DNA of 64,000 bases from assembly GCA_030141605.1 (NCBI GenBank), contig JAQGDQ010000806.1, positions 29,563 through 93,562 of the forward strand, read 5' to 3'. Under the pieces are notes generated by a model, which worked only from the letters and a program-made list of their open reading frames with translations, had not been told where the DNA came from and did not search any database. This document shows, piece by piece, positions 45,064 through 57,759 of this stretch; the first letter of the stretch is position 1; each line of letters begins with the position of its first letter. The DNA is from Tubiluchus corallicola (Eukaryota; Priapulida; Priapulimorpha; Priapulimorphida; Tubiluchidae). A program made the position numbers and the translations under genes.

Positions 45064-46085
45064 TATGCCAGTTTGCCAGCACACCTAAGCTGATATGTTT
45101 AAACTAATGGCTTAACATCTTGCAATTTGGTTTAAAAAGTCACGTGACACTTCAGCTATTAATTTTTGCCACAGCTTTCCTTTCAGTTCTCTACTGCAGC
45201 CACTTTTGTACATGAACGTTTCATGCTGCTTTTTTCTCAAAATTTTCGTTTTTCGTTTCCACACGATTCCCAAAATCGACATTTTCCTGAAGATATTCTG
45301 CTCTTTTAACTGGACTGGCTAAAATAATCGCAAACTTTTGGCAAAAACAAAGACAATCGTACTGCAGCATGTTTGACAAGATATATATGTATTCTGACTC
45401 TTTAAACTTTTTGGTGGTGTTTGATTAGTATCAAAATTAATTTTTGTAATTTGTTACATGCCTTTTATAAAGTCCTCGATCTAGCATCGTCTCGTTAATG
45501 GTTTACATTAATGCGCACGCACAGCTGGAGGAACAGTAGCAAAAAACCTCGAGAATAGCCTTTTAGCTCCATTTTTTGCGAAATTGATATCTCTTATTTC
45601 TAGAGAACGGAAATGGCCTTTAAACGGTGCTGGTAACGGATTGATAGCCTTTCCAACGGTGGGTGTCATAAGCAAAATCCTGGGAATACCATGTGACCAT
45701 TTAGCAGGCGTTTTCTCACACCCAGCTTTGGAAATGAGATCAATAGCTCTTTGGGAAGAAGAGGAAAGGGTCTATATATCAACTGAAAAAGCCACCGTTC
45801 TGAGGTCATTCCATGGCACTCTGCCTATAGTTCTGCTTCAATAGAAGCTGCTATTGGCTGTTATAATGAAGCATTACAATAGTAGTCTATTATGATTAAA
45901 AGAAGCAGTTTGCAAACACGTTGAATATTTAGAATCCCATTATATTGATCATTGGTGATTGGCTCTAATAGCATTTGCCATATCAAACAGTTTCAACCTT
46001 CGACAAAATGGTTTCGAAATACTGCTGTTTTGGCCGTTTTTGTATTGTAGGTGTCACCATCGTAATCATTACGACCAAAAAACTG
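45064..46085 (+). repeat. Repeat G plus truncated Helitron-family copy
   Basis: 45064-45480 is repeat G. 45480-46085 is Helitron-family sequence matching 27485-28060 closely (GGAGGAACAGTAGC, CTTTCCAACGGTGGGT, CACCCAGCTTTGGAAATGAG). It breaks off at ACCAAAAAACTGTCTCACAG, before the minisatellite and without the CTAG end. Confidence 0.7.
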
Positions 46086-46384
46086 TCTCACAGTACGTAC
46101 TGGTGCGTTGCCTTCTAGCGCAATGTGGCGGAATCAGTCTGTTTGTGGTCATTAGGTTCGTGAAGCAGGTTACATATAATCGAACACTATCTTGTGAAAC
46201 TAAAACTTACTCATACTCTGTGTGTTTGGTATGGCACAAAGTCTTATCTGGAATGTTTTCACGCACGGTGCTTGCAGAAACGCGCGTACTATGCTGTGCG
46301 ACGTCACCATGATAGTGACGCCACCCCTGTGTACACGCGCTTAGATATGCCCCACTAACATTTCTTTCTAATACCCATGACATG
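46086..46384. other. Unassigned
   Basis: GC content is a little higher than its neighbours. No family, terminus or convincing frame is recognised. Confidence 0.4.
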
Positions 46385-46920
46385 ATAATAATGATTATAA
46401 TGTTGTAAGTAAATGATTCGTTTAACCCAGTGAATATAAAGATTTCCAGTAGAAGTGATTTTCTTAAGTTTCTTAATGATAATAGCGTTTATTTTTATGT
46501 TTACTATGATTGCAACGATTTTTAAATACTTTGTCGAATTGATTTTTGCAATAATACTGTCTACATTTGTTGTATAATTAATCACTTTATTGTTTGATAT
46601 ATTTGGCGTTCTGACTAAATAAACATGATAACAATATACGAACCCCAATGCATCATTCTGTTTTTATACAAAGATTTAGAGAACAACTAAACAAATTAGT
46701 CCTTAGACCCACGATGTGTTATAGTTACTGTAGAAATTTTATTACAAGACAACAAGTTACCCAAGTGAATCAGAATTGATACACAGTAAATTTTTATACC
46801 ATTAATGATTCAATAAGTTGTTACTTTTAAGACTTTTGTGCACAACGCAAAATTGTACAATAAAAAACGCAGATTGCAAACTGATACACAGTCAGCACAG
46901 TGCCAGCCTAACCCACTCCT
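46385..46920. repeat. Inverted repeat D, arm 2
   Basis: Reverse-complement partner of 37085-37640, about 9 kb away. Repeat E follows directly at 46915-47140, in direct orientation relative to its partner, so D and E have separate histories. Confidence 0.85.
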
Positions 46921-47140
46921 CCATCCGAATATTCTGCTCTTTTTCTTGTAATAAATATTATTTGCTTGTGATCTAAGAAGTCATGTAGCACCTCCATTTT
47001 AATTCTATAAAAAAATCAGGATGCAGCTGCCCTTTTAATTCGTTAATTCTTGTCTAATTTACACACAAAAGTTTCTGAAATTTTGTTTATTTTCGCAATT
47101 GAAACCCACTCTCTAAGAAAGTACATAAAATGTATGTTGT

Positions 47141-48960
47141 GTGTAAAGCATTTGCATTGGCACTGAAATTTCTTTAAAACTTTCTCTAAACAAGCAATTA
47201 GCAAATTATCACATTCCTTCTCTCCCGGTGTGATTTGTTATGACAAGCATTAACATCCAGCAAAAATAATAGAGCACACCTATTTATTCCCAGTGCACTC
47301 AGACAGAACTACTTTTGATCTTCTGTCAGTTATTGAAAATAATGGAACAAGTTGAAAGGCGAACCGTATCTAGCGATAAGAGCTACGCACTACAGGACCT
47401 TGCAACTAAATGGTTAGGTGGCTGCTCCTAAAAACGCTCTTCTCTCATATTACCTGGTTTCTCAAGGATAGAGAGAATTCAGTATAACACCTATACCAAC
47501 TAATGTTTTTGAAAATGCAGTATGGATAATGGATGTTATGAAATTGCCTGCAAAAGTAATTCCAGTAATTGGAGTTTTTAGAACACTACTAACAGTGAAC
47601 ATCTGGACTAATATTAAGTTTTTGAAATACTGAAAGTTGAAATACTAAACCTGCACTTTATTGACTAGGTATATTATTGTAGTCTGTAGTATAATGTTAT
47701 AATGACTTTGGATTGCCTTGACCACGAAAAAATGCAGTGGAATACATGGGTCTAAGGCCCTATTACATTGTTAAAATAGGCAGGCTAAATTTCAACATTT
47801 TCACTTTAAAATGTTATTTATTGCTTGCTTCTGGTATCATTGTCATTTTCATAGTGATTTTGCAGTCTGTGTAGAGCGTGACAGAGACGAGGTGCACTCT
47901 CACACATGCTGGAGTAGTGAGTGTAGCGATGCGTGCATGGACGAAACGTCGCACATGAGAGCTCATGGGTAAGATTGATTGGCAGCATGCATGTCTAGCA
48001 ATGGCGGATGCTCCAAATGGCTGAAAAGCTTTGGGTAATATCAGTGAGCCATCTATTGTACAAAACCAAAAAAATAATAATTAACGAACAATGTTCACTA
48101 ACAATTATATAAATCATAGTTGGTAGATTTAGTAATACGCATTTAAAATCAAAATTACTATGCAATCTTGAAGTAAGATTTGTTATAACATAACTGCTCC
48201 AATTAGCTGAATAGTACCAGGCAATGTCAGACAGCCATCTACTGTACAAAATTGCAACTAATGCAACAGCTACAATATAACATGATCGCTGCTTAGTGAG
48301 AGCAGTTTTTCCTGCACTTTCTTTGTTTATTTGTTACTATGAATAACCACCATGTAACAAAGAAATGCTTGAACATATGTAGGAAACTTGTGTCACAAAT
48401 TTGAGTACGTGGATTATATCTACTACATAGTAACAGTTAGCCTGACCTTGTTTTTGTTTTACAATAATAACAACAACAGTAACAGCAGCAGCAACAACAG
48501 CAGTAGCAAAGACAACGTCAATAACATCCACAATAGCAGCAGCTGTGCAAAACAAAAATGGTGCAGATAAAAATGGCATGGAAAAAATGGCACATAATGT
48601 TACATGGATGCAATTGATTTCTATAATAAAACTAGAATGCACTCATAGGAAACAGATCTCCGCCAGAGCTGGACAATTCTAAACTTATTAGTCTGCTTCG
48701 TTTGGCTAAAAAAATTAACACAAAGATAAACAAGCAAACACACAAAAATGTATTTGCATTAGTATAAAACATGCTAGTAAAATATTTGGTTGTTAAAAAG
48801 ATTTATAAACAGTAATGTGCTGATGTTCCATACAGTGTTTATTTATCTTTTACAATTTCATTTTGGGAATGTAAAATAACTGACAAATATGCAAGCAAAG
48901 ATTATAATCTGCATTACATACAGCTTTACGAGCAAGAATTTCTTGAAATGGACCTCGTAT
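47141..48960. repeat. Mosaic of repeats R, B and C (second set)
   Basis: 47200-47420 resembles repeat R. 47650-48330 resembles 43280-44060. 48330-48940 resembles 31540-32110, with an AAC/AGC microsatellite at 48461-48545. The order R/B then C mirrors 30.8-32.1 kb. No gene. Confidence 0.65.
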
Positions 48961-49009
48961 TAACTCGTAGTTGTCTGTTTAGGAGGAGATAACAAAAAAG
49001 GGGTGTGTG

Positions 49010-49433
49010 GTACACACTAGGGGTGAGCATTCTCTACCAGAAAGCGAATTCAAATCCAGCCAAATTTGTGACTTTCGCATTCGAGTTGAACAGTCGATTA
49101 ACAATCTTTAGTGTTTCAAATTCGAACCGAACTCGAATTGTGAGTGAAAGATTTTCGAACAAGTTTTCGAACCACCTGTAAAAATTAATCATACAAAGAT
49201 CATGCATATCACTAGTTTTTGGTCTGCAATAAAAAAAACTTTGTTTAAAATTGTGCACGGAAATCACAAAAAAATTATGCTAATTGCATGATATTTCAAT
49301 CGTTTTAATGATAAAGAACATATGTGATTGAAGTGTTGAATTAGTCGAATTTATTGTTTTAGGTACGAATCAACTTCGAACTAAAAAAGACTCGTTTGAA
49401 CTCGTACGTTCGATGGTCACCCATAGTACACAC
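49010..49433. mobile_element. hAT-type MITE with 8-bp target duplication
   Basis: The element 49018-49425 (408 bp) starts TAGGGGTGAGC and ends GGTCACCCATA, an imperfect 11-bp terminal inverted repeat of the hAT kind. It is flanked by the identical 8-mer GTACACAC at 49010-49017 and 49426-49433. Internal TTCGAA/CGAATT-rich sequence is common in such elements. It has no transposase, so it depends on a hAT element elsewhere. Confidence 0.9.
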
Positions 49434-51880
49434 ACCCTTACAGACTTTGGCAAAGTGTTTCTCGAATTTTCTAACACACAAGTCAAGTTTTCTGAAAAAA
49501 TAAATAACAAAAAATTCCAATTTTGACATCCTCTACCAAACTTTCCTCAAAAAGATTTACATAATAGACAAAAAAACAAACAAAACAAACAAAATGTGCT
49601 GAAGCACGACTTCCAAGGCAGAGTTCTTATCGCCCACTATAACACTAACCCAAACCACATACTGAGTTTACTGAGATTTTTGCCCGTGTTATTTTTTACC
49701 TACTTTTCCAATTTGAGTTATTTTTCCTATACCATTTTTCATGTGCCATTTTACCTAACCAGTTTTCCATGCCACTTTTTGTGAGCCATTTTCCTGTTGC
49801 ATATTTGTAGCCACTTCGTGATAACATTTCTTGTATTTTCAAAGATTTTCAACAGTTTACAACATTCAGGAAACTATTAGTCCATCCTTAAATCCATTGC
49901 AGTGAATGTGAAATAACCTTAAAAGAATTTGCAAATTTGTTTTAATAATATTTATTGATAGCTTGATAGCTTAATAAACGTTAATGCAATAGTAGCATTT
50001 GGCAATCTATCGTGACAGCATGAAAGCTTTAATGAAAAACTAAGGAAGCATTTTTGGGACAGACAGCGTTTTTGTTAATTTGATGGCTCAGCTCATGTTA
50101 TCTATATATTATAAAAAATTTATAATGAGGTAATTATATTCCTTTACTTCAAAATACCTAAATTTATGTTTACTGACAGGTTGTTGGCTGTCAATATCAC
50201 TTTTTTCTCATATCAGATCTTGTTATTTGATTTCACACAATTTACACAAGATATACTCAAATGTCTAAAATCTTTTCCTAGCAAATGCCTTTCAAATTAT
50301 TTCAATTTTTGATAACAGGTTTGGTGAATAGTGCCAAACATTTTTTTCAACAACATTTTGTGAAAGTTTGAGTGTTGTACCTGTAGTTTCACATTGACTA
50401 ATTTCCCTTCACACAAAAAGTTGAATTTTAACAAGAAAAACTAAAATGTCCTAAAGTCTTTCCACAAAACATTCACTATTTCAGTTTGTTCTATGGCATC
50501 TTATATTTTTGAGTGTTATATGTTAACTCTTTCCCTCAATTTACACAAGAATTTAAAACATAGGAAAGTATTTTTCTTTGCTCTCAACAATTTATACATG
50601 CACAGGAACCCGGATCTTAGAATTCCGCATTTAAAAGGCCTTTTGTTCGCGGTACTGAAAACTTAAAACTTTTTCTGTCTTATCCAAACAGCAATTATTT
50701 TTACGCTGTCTCGCTCTTTAAATTTGTAAGAAGGAAAACCAGTTTCTACGCCTGTGTTTGCGTTAAACATTCTTTCGAAAGCTTTCAGGTCTGAAAAGGC
50801 TTTATATTCCTTTCAATCTTAACAAAACATCTTAGTGCGTATCTCCCAGGGTGATATGTTATTTCAAGAAGCAGAAATAATAGAACACACCCCTGCTTTG
50901 CTAAGACACAGACAAAGGAAATTCTGCACACAGGCAAACATGCATTTCACTTTTTGAAAATAACGGAATAGCTTGAGAAAGCCGTGACGTAAAGAATAGA
51001 AGCAGCAATAACAGTTACGCACTACCAAAACTTGCAAATAAATGGATGGGTGTGTGCAGAAAATGTTAGTGCTGTTTCCACGATGTTAGGTGGTTTTTAT
51101 CCGGATAGGGAGAATATGATAAAACACCTCTTGTAGTTAATGATCTTGCACAACCACTTAAAGGGGAATATCATGAAAATCAAGTTAAACATTTTTTATA
51201 GTTGCCTAACCAGTGAAAAACTTGGCGAAATTTTTTTAGCCAAGTAACAGTTTTGTATCTCATATCTCGCGAGAAACGCCAATGAACTGCACGTACCCCT
51301 CTCCCGAGTGAAAAAATTGAACTAGCACAGCTCTGCTGTTGATATTTTACTACCATCAATAGGTACAGTTCCATTATAGTATATTGTTGTAGGTGTGTTA
51401 AATTTGCATGAAGAACGATGTTCGCATTTGTATTCGCAATATAATCTCGAGTTATTCAAGCTCAACTTAATTTGGTGTTATTCCCCCTTTAAAGAATAAC
51501 AAGCTTTTCACCTAAGAAAATGATTCCCCAAATGTTACGTGTAATGTTATTCCCTAATATGGAGAAATACTATGTTTTTGAAATTTTTGACATTCTCGGG
51601 TGTCAAGGCATGCGGCAAAGTTGTGTATATCAAAACTAATTTTCCTTCTTTACAGAAGAAGGGACCGGGTATTGCGTTAGTCTTTTCTTTTCCAATTTGA
51701 TATCAGATCCGTTTCAAGGATGAAATGCGTTTTCATCTAGTGGGTTGAGATGATGGGAAGTATGATTTGGTATAAATGATAGTATGATGTTGTTTTCTCG
51801 CATGACCCTGATAAAGTCGAGGTTGAGTGAGTGTGTCATGTGTCCATCCAGTAACAGCAAGTTTTTTCACCTAATGCACC
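49434..51880. other. No gene recognised; weak repeat R piece
   Basis: AT-rich. 50526-50900 has diverged repeat R landmarks (AATTTACACAAGA, AAAAGGCCTTTTGTTCG, CTTATCCAAACAGCAATTATT). Nothing else is assigned. Confidence 0.45.
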
Positions 51881-54644
51881 TTAACCTTTATCTTACCGCG
51901 TATACTTCTAGCTGTCCGTTTTTATTCATTTTTACATGGATGTGTTCTATTAACATACCTATTGTATATAACAAGTTTCAGGCAAATCCCTTCACGGGTT
52001 ACGGAGATATGGAATGTTCCATTTATGGAACATTGGGAAGATCAGCACGTATTACTTACAAAAGGACACACTGAAGATTGACGCATGTTGCATTGCATTT
52101 TCGATGTTTATTTACAGCAATACCATGACAACACAATGTATGTATACAGCACATGATATTTCTTCATGTGCACGACTGAACATGCACATCACACTGCATG
52201 TGCATATACACCTCGCCCTAGCGACGGTGGTACACTATAAAGCAGTCCTGCCTGTGGAGCCGCACTCCACACTTGTTGCACATTCGTTTCGTGTTTGTTT
52301 TACATACTTTACATCGTCCCTGAGTCGTTGTCACAGCCTGGTGATTTCGACCATCAAACCTCGCGTCGACTGGAAGGCTCATAGGCCCGTGACCTACGCC
52401 TCGAACAGCAAATGGTTCAGTGTCCGCTTTTAGTAGGCACAGAGCCACATTCCGCCGAAAGTCCAAATGAGTCATCACTGTCTCACGATGAAGGACACAG
52501 GAAAGCCGCCACGCTACAACAATGGCTACGTTCACTGCATTTAGGAAGAATGGCCAGTACCACTTTTTTCCTCTGATCATTGGCCTGTACGATCCTAGAA
52601 GGCGATCAAATAGGTCCACTCCACCCATACCCTGATTGTATACATTGACAAGGTGAGGCTGGGCAACGTCCTTCTCTCCCCCTTTGTTCTCCTTTTCACC
52701 TGGTGAATCGGAAGATGGTTTTGATAGTTGCTAGCTACCGCTACAACTGAATTGTCGTTCCACATTGTTACGTAGACATTGCCATCTGACCTGTAATCAA
52801 ATGTGCCCCTATCCTTATTGACAAGTTCTTTCTTGGAAATCATAGATTTCGAAGCACCACGTGTTCTGTTTTCTCGGACAGTTCCTGTTGCTTTCAAGTT
52901 TGCCGCAGACAAATCACTCAACAGATCATATGAAGTAAAAAATTATCAAAGAACAGTTCGTGGCGGCGAACGTCCGAGTTTTCCGACATAACCTTCACCA
53001 TATTCTGTACAACTCGATTTCCTAACGGGATGTCACGGTCTGCACCCTCTTCCTTCCCTTGGTACAGTCGCATTGCATGTGTGTAGCCGTCAGCACCGCA
53101 GAAACACCATATTTTGTACCCAAATCTGATGGGCTTTCCTTTTATGTACATCTTGCCCCGGTGTCGCCCAAAATAAGGCACCATGCTTTCGTCTACGCTC
53201 AAAAGATTGTGGAACACACCAAACCGAACAATGTTGGCATTGAGAACGTCATTACTTTTGCGAACTTATTTCCACGAGCAAGCTTCTGATTATCGGCGAA
53301 GTGAATGTACCTTTTTATTTCCTGAAACCTGTTTCTGCTCATTGCGTTGGAAATGACTGGAACTCCCAAATCAGGTTGTGTTGACCAGTAGTGGTGTTCT
53401 TCAGGAAGACTGTGGTAACCTGACACAACTAGACATCTGATGAACCGTCGTACTTCTGATTTTGTGATTGTAAAGTTGGGCTTGTTTTTATCCCGACATG
53501 CGTAGTGTCTGCTCAACAACATCATTCATCAAGTTGTCGGCAAAGATTTCTCTCCACAACTCGTATGGAGTCTCGCCTTCCAATGCATTCAGTTCATCAG
53601 ACAACGTGATATCAGCAGTGGGTAATATCTTGTCGAAGTCAGTTTTCTTTCTCCAATTTGGAAGTTGTCTTCGTTCTCCACGACGGGCGGATTTACTTGG
53701 TGGTTCTTCATTCTCGACTACATCGTCATCCGCTTCCTCCTCCACTTCCATCTCTCCCGCCGGCTCGAAGTCAACATCTTCTTGGCTGTCCTCCAAATCA
53801 CTGTCTTGATCAGCTTCGTCTCCTGCGGCGGGAGGAAGCAGGACCACGTTGACTGGGTGTTCACTCTGTTCCAGTGTGTCGCGTGCCTCCGCTAGAGTAC
53901 GAACACGTGAGGACTTTCTCCCGTAGAAGAACGTGGTATCCATAACCTTGAAAACTTTGGTCGAGCTCTATTTAGGTCAACTTACAACACACTATGCTAA
54001 TAACGTAACACACGCTAAATTAGATAAATTACAATTTACATTGACTACAATAGCTAGAACAATAGCAAAAATACGTGTTTTGTAACGCTGGTATCCACAA
54101 AATGTTGTGTTTCACTCAACTTGTTAGGAAAGTATCAAGAACAATGGCAGTGAGCGCTACCCTACTTGGCAATAAACTGCACACTGTCTACTGCACACTG
54201 TAAGCATGACTGTGGGGAGCCACGCTCCACTGTACACTGCAACCTAAAACGTGCTGATCCTACCAATGTTCCATAAATGGAACATCAAAATATTACAGTA
54301 TTTTTTTAGTACTTAGCAACCGAATGTACGATCTGTTATATTGCCAATCAATACCTTGGAGTGTGAGCTTTTAGGCAGTGCAGCCAATTTCCACTGAAGT
54401 TCACTCTGCACTTTTTCAGGCCAATTTGAAATTGCGCGGTCAAATTTCGTATTTTTAGGCCTTAGTTGGGCAACCATGAAAAATTTGAATCTCAATATAA
54501 AAAGTTCAGTTTCCCAACAAAGTAAGAGACATGTCAGGACATCACGATAGAGGTAGAATTGCCTCGATAAATTAAGCATGTAAGCTGCGATGGCGCCATA
54601 AAAAGTATGTTCCATTTATGGAACATTGGTAAGATAAAGGTTAA
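51881..54644 (-). mobile_element. piggyBac element, nearly complete but decayed
   Basis: TTAA duplications at 51881-51884 and 54641-54644 flank perfect 13-bp terminal inverted repeats, CCTTTATCTTACC at 51885-51897 and its complement at 54628-54640. The element is 2756 bp. A 34-bp near-perfect subterminal inverted repeat lies at 52016-52049 and 54249-54282, and the palindrome TTCCATTTATGGAA also occurs at 54610-54623 next to the right terminus. One transposase frame on the minus strand fills the middle. Confidence 0.95.
52218..53943 (-). pseudogene. piggyBac transposase, four frameshifts
   Basis: Start ATG at 53943. An acidic N-terminal region (many E/D, residues 40-80) is followed by the PGBD domain. 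Landmarks in order: W-S-T-Q-P ... N-R-F-Q-E-I-K-R-Y-I-H-F; V-D-E-S-M-V-P-Y-F-G-R-H with K-P-I-R-F-G-Y-K; F-F-D-N-F; G-G-V-D-L-F-D-R-L with Y-R-P and G-K-K-W-Y-W-P. A C-terminal cysteine-rich zinc-binding tail follows (C-x2-C ... C-x2-C-x4-H-x3-C). The three catalytic aspartates of the piggyBac DDD triad (in VDES, FFDN, GVDL) are all present, but in different frames. Breaks lie near 53500, 53245, 52937 and 52675. In-frame stops are few, so decay is young or the breaks include sequencing errors. DDE_Tnp_1_7 is the expected domain. Confidence 0.93.
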
Positions 54645-55379
54645 GGGTCTTTGTACAGACACCAGTTGGGTTATTATAAAGTTTAATTAACTTTTTGATC
54701 TTATGTCATTCAGATGTGAACCTACATCGGTGTCGAAGGTTATTTCATTATTCATTGATCGTGTCACGTAAACTGTCATTATTTCTCATAGATGGAATCC
54801 ATGAACAATTTAGACTACAAGGCGCACATGAAACAAAACAACAAATACTAACACTAACATTAACATAATTAGCCTACCTAATTAAATGTTAGCATTTTGA
54901 TGCCACCTGTAAGAAAGCAAACTTTGCACTTGCAGATGCTTGTCTCCCAGGGTGTCTATATCATTATACTTATTATTATTTATTATTATTATATTATGCT
55001 TTGCCAAGTGATTGAATATAGAGACTTAAATACACGAAAATAAACGTTATTGTAAGTATGTTACTTCATCTAGTCCATTTTACAAAACCTCTGCTGTAAA
55101 ATAGACTTGAAATTGAAGCTCCGCCTCTCGCACAGAGAGTGAGCACGGTACCACTGAGCTGTTTAACTTGACTATTTTGACAGGTGATTATATTTAACAA
55201 TGTTTATTTGATTCAAAGTGGTAATCTTTGAATGAGGTTCTACAAGGACATCAAACTATAAAGTGATTATCTGAATTTGGTTGTTTTTTTTAATTGTAAT
55301 CAAGTTTCAGTTAATTTTAGGTTAGTGTCTAACTGTTTTAATTGCCTTCTACTTTTCTGATACATTTGATTAAGTTTGA
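54645..55379. other. Nothing recognised
   Basis: AT-rich, with a short TTA microsatellite at about 54969-54995. Confidence 0.5.
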
Positions 55380-56890
55380 AATCACGTGCTTGATAAATCG
55401 CTTTTAAAGCATAATTTCTGCATGTAGCTGTTTTTATGTAATTAAGATATGGTTATATTACCAGATTGCCATCTCCATCACAGCAGAGTCTTAACAATTT
55501 CGCCCAATATTTCTGGTTGGTGATGTAGTAACTTTACAAAAATTACGATATCACATTTTGCATTTAGCAGACTAGATTTACTGATGCCCTGTCTTGTTTT
55601 TTATCATGTTATCACAAGATCGATAAAGCCCAGGAATCACAGTGAAAATTTGAGTAAATGAGCCAAGCTAAAGCATTTTTATGAAGGTTAAACTTTGGGT
55701 GAATTGAATTTCTCAAATACGATTTGTAAACATGATTCGTGATCAAGAAGTGGAAAATATTAATATTTTTCAACTAATTGCAACCAACAAATTCAGTACA
55801 TCTCTCAAAGACCCTTTAAATTCTATATTTGTTTTTAAACAGAGTCGAATAGTTTTACTTCTTTGTGTTAAACTCAGAAAAAATGTTTTCACATGTTTCA
55901 GAATTCTTAAGTAAACTAGTTGCACGCTGTTTAAATACTGGAAAGAATGGGTTAAAAGACAGAAAAAATTATCAATAGATGGGAGAAGCTTTTTTGTTTA
56001 ATTAAGCTGCCTACCTGGAACTCCCAGGGAAAGAGTAAAGAAGAGATGGAAAGCAAATACAGACAAGCATTTCAATAGAATGCAGAAGCTCTTTTGTTTG
56101 GTTAAGCTGCCTACCTGGAACTCCCAGAGGAAGAGTTAACAAAAGATGGAAAGCATATACTTTGCTGCAGTTAAGAAACGCATATAATAATCACCAATGA
56201 TTTGGAGCAGGACTACGTTTCACATGCAAAATATTGAAAATTAGAGATACTTTAAACATTCCCATGGGAAGGGGATTTTAACTAAATTGTGCTACACGGT
56301 ATTAACACATCTGCAACTTACTGACAGTTTGTAATTCTCCTTTGCCAGAGATTTATTGAACAAATTCAATTGGTTTCACAAAAAATCTAAATTCTCAGGA
56401 TTGTTTCGTGGTCAAAGATGTCTCAACGAGGGCTATTTTATCAAAAACGCTAATTTATTACTTATGGTTTATTATAATAGTCCTGTTGGACTATAGTCAA
56501 TATTTAACACCTTCTGTGAGTAAAATTTGCTAAACTTTTGAGTTTATAGTTTATACAAAACTGGAGATCATAGTTCATAAAACTGCAGATTTCTGTAAAT
56601 ATATAATGTTGTTCAGTGTAGAAACCTTGAAAGAAATTTTTAAATTTAATCTTTGTAATTGATATTAAACTTGAATAAATCGTTTTGCTGTTCTCTCAGG
56701 AGTGCACTCGCATTTTAGAATTCCTGTGAAAAATCAACACATGAGAACAACACATGAAGGGGAGCCTGGAATACAGAACGAAAAATAATTTCCTGACATA
56801 TAGGACAATTTTCGAGCGTTTATAAAAAAAATAACCGCAAAGGTTTATGCTAAGAAAAGATATGCTAATTTTTATGGGCAAATTTAACAT
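55380..56890. repeat. Segmental duplication F, copy 2
   Basis: Partner of 41390-42960. The CTGGAACTCCCAG block occurs twice inside (about 56014 and 56117), as it does in copy 1. Confidence 0.78.
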
Positions 56891-57637
56891 CTGTATTTTT
56901 ATTTAATGCTCACGCTATAGTTGTGCCAGTAAAAGGGCTCGCCTATGTTACAGAGAAACTGATAATGTCACTATGAAAATGTCTGCAAAAAAGGCCCCGG
57001 GACAGGTTTATGAATAAAAAAAACTTTAACAGACCTAGCTAAATAAAACCCTGGTCCTTAATCTTGTCGATCCACCCCCCAAAAAAAACTCCTGGTCCAT
57101 GGGCCACTGACCCCCACGCCCCTCTCTCATCAGACCTAGATCTTAGTAATACCTTAGTAGCAAAACAGTAAACATTGGCATGAAAAATGCTCCTGAAATA
57201 GCTAAAGTGATGGAGACATACCATTAAAACAATGTAAATAAACAATGCCAACAGACAGTTTGCCAAATGGTGCTTACATTCTCAGTCCTGATATGTACTT
57301 GGAAAGATTCTGAAGTATTGGCAAACAGAAAAACGAAAGCTACACTCAACTCGGTCGCAGGCTTAATAATAGCCTACGAGATTATCACAAAGCTCTCGGT
57401 GTTTCTACCTGTGAGGGGGTTTGTCAAATTGATGCAATTGAACAGATACTTTCCTTGATACCGAATGACTTGGTTGCATGACTACGGAGGAAAACTTTTC
57501 TGAAATTAGAAGAACTTACGGAAAATAAAAATAAAACATGTAAATTGTATGTATTATAAACAATGTCACAATGTAATATCCAAAGGGTAATGTTGGATCA
57601 TGATTTCATCATGAATTCAATATTCATACACTCGCAC

Positions 57638-57678
<41 letters not shown>

Positions 57679-57759
57679 GTTCACTATATTTAACACAAGG
57701 ATCGATAATGCGTATGTGTTCAAGGACGAATCGGAGTTTTTCAAGCCGCTAGCCATTAA
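56891..57759. other. No gene; CA microsatellite
   Basis: A (CA)n tract with a TATATA end lies at 57629-57678. The sequence around 56990-57190 has phrases seen in repeat R (ATGTCTGCAAAAA, ACAGTAAACATT). No gene. Confidence 0.5.
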
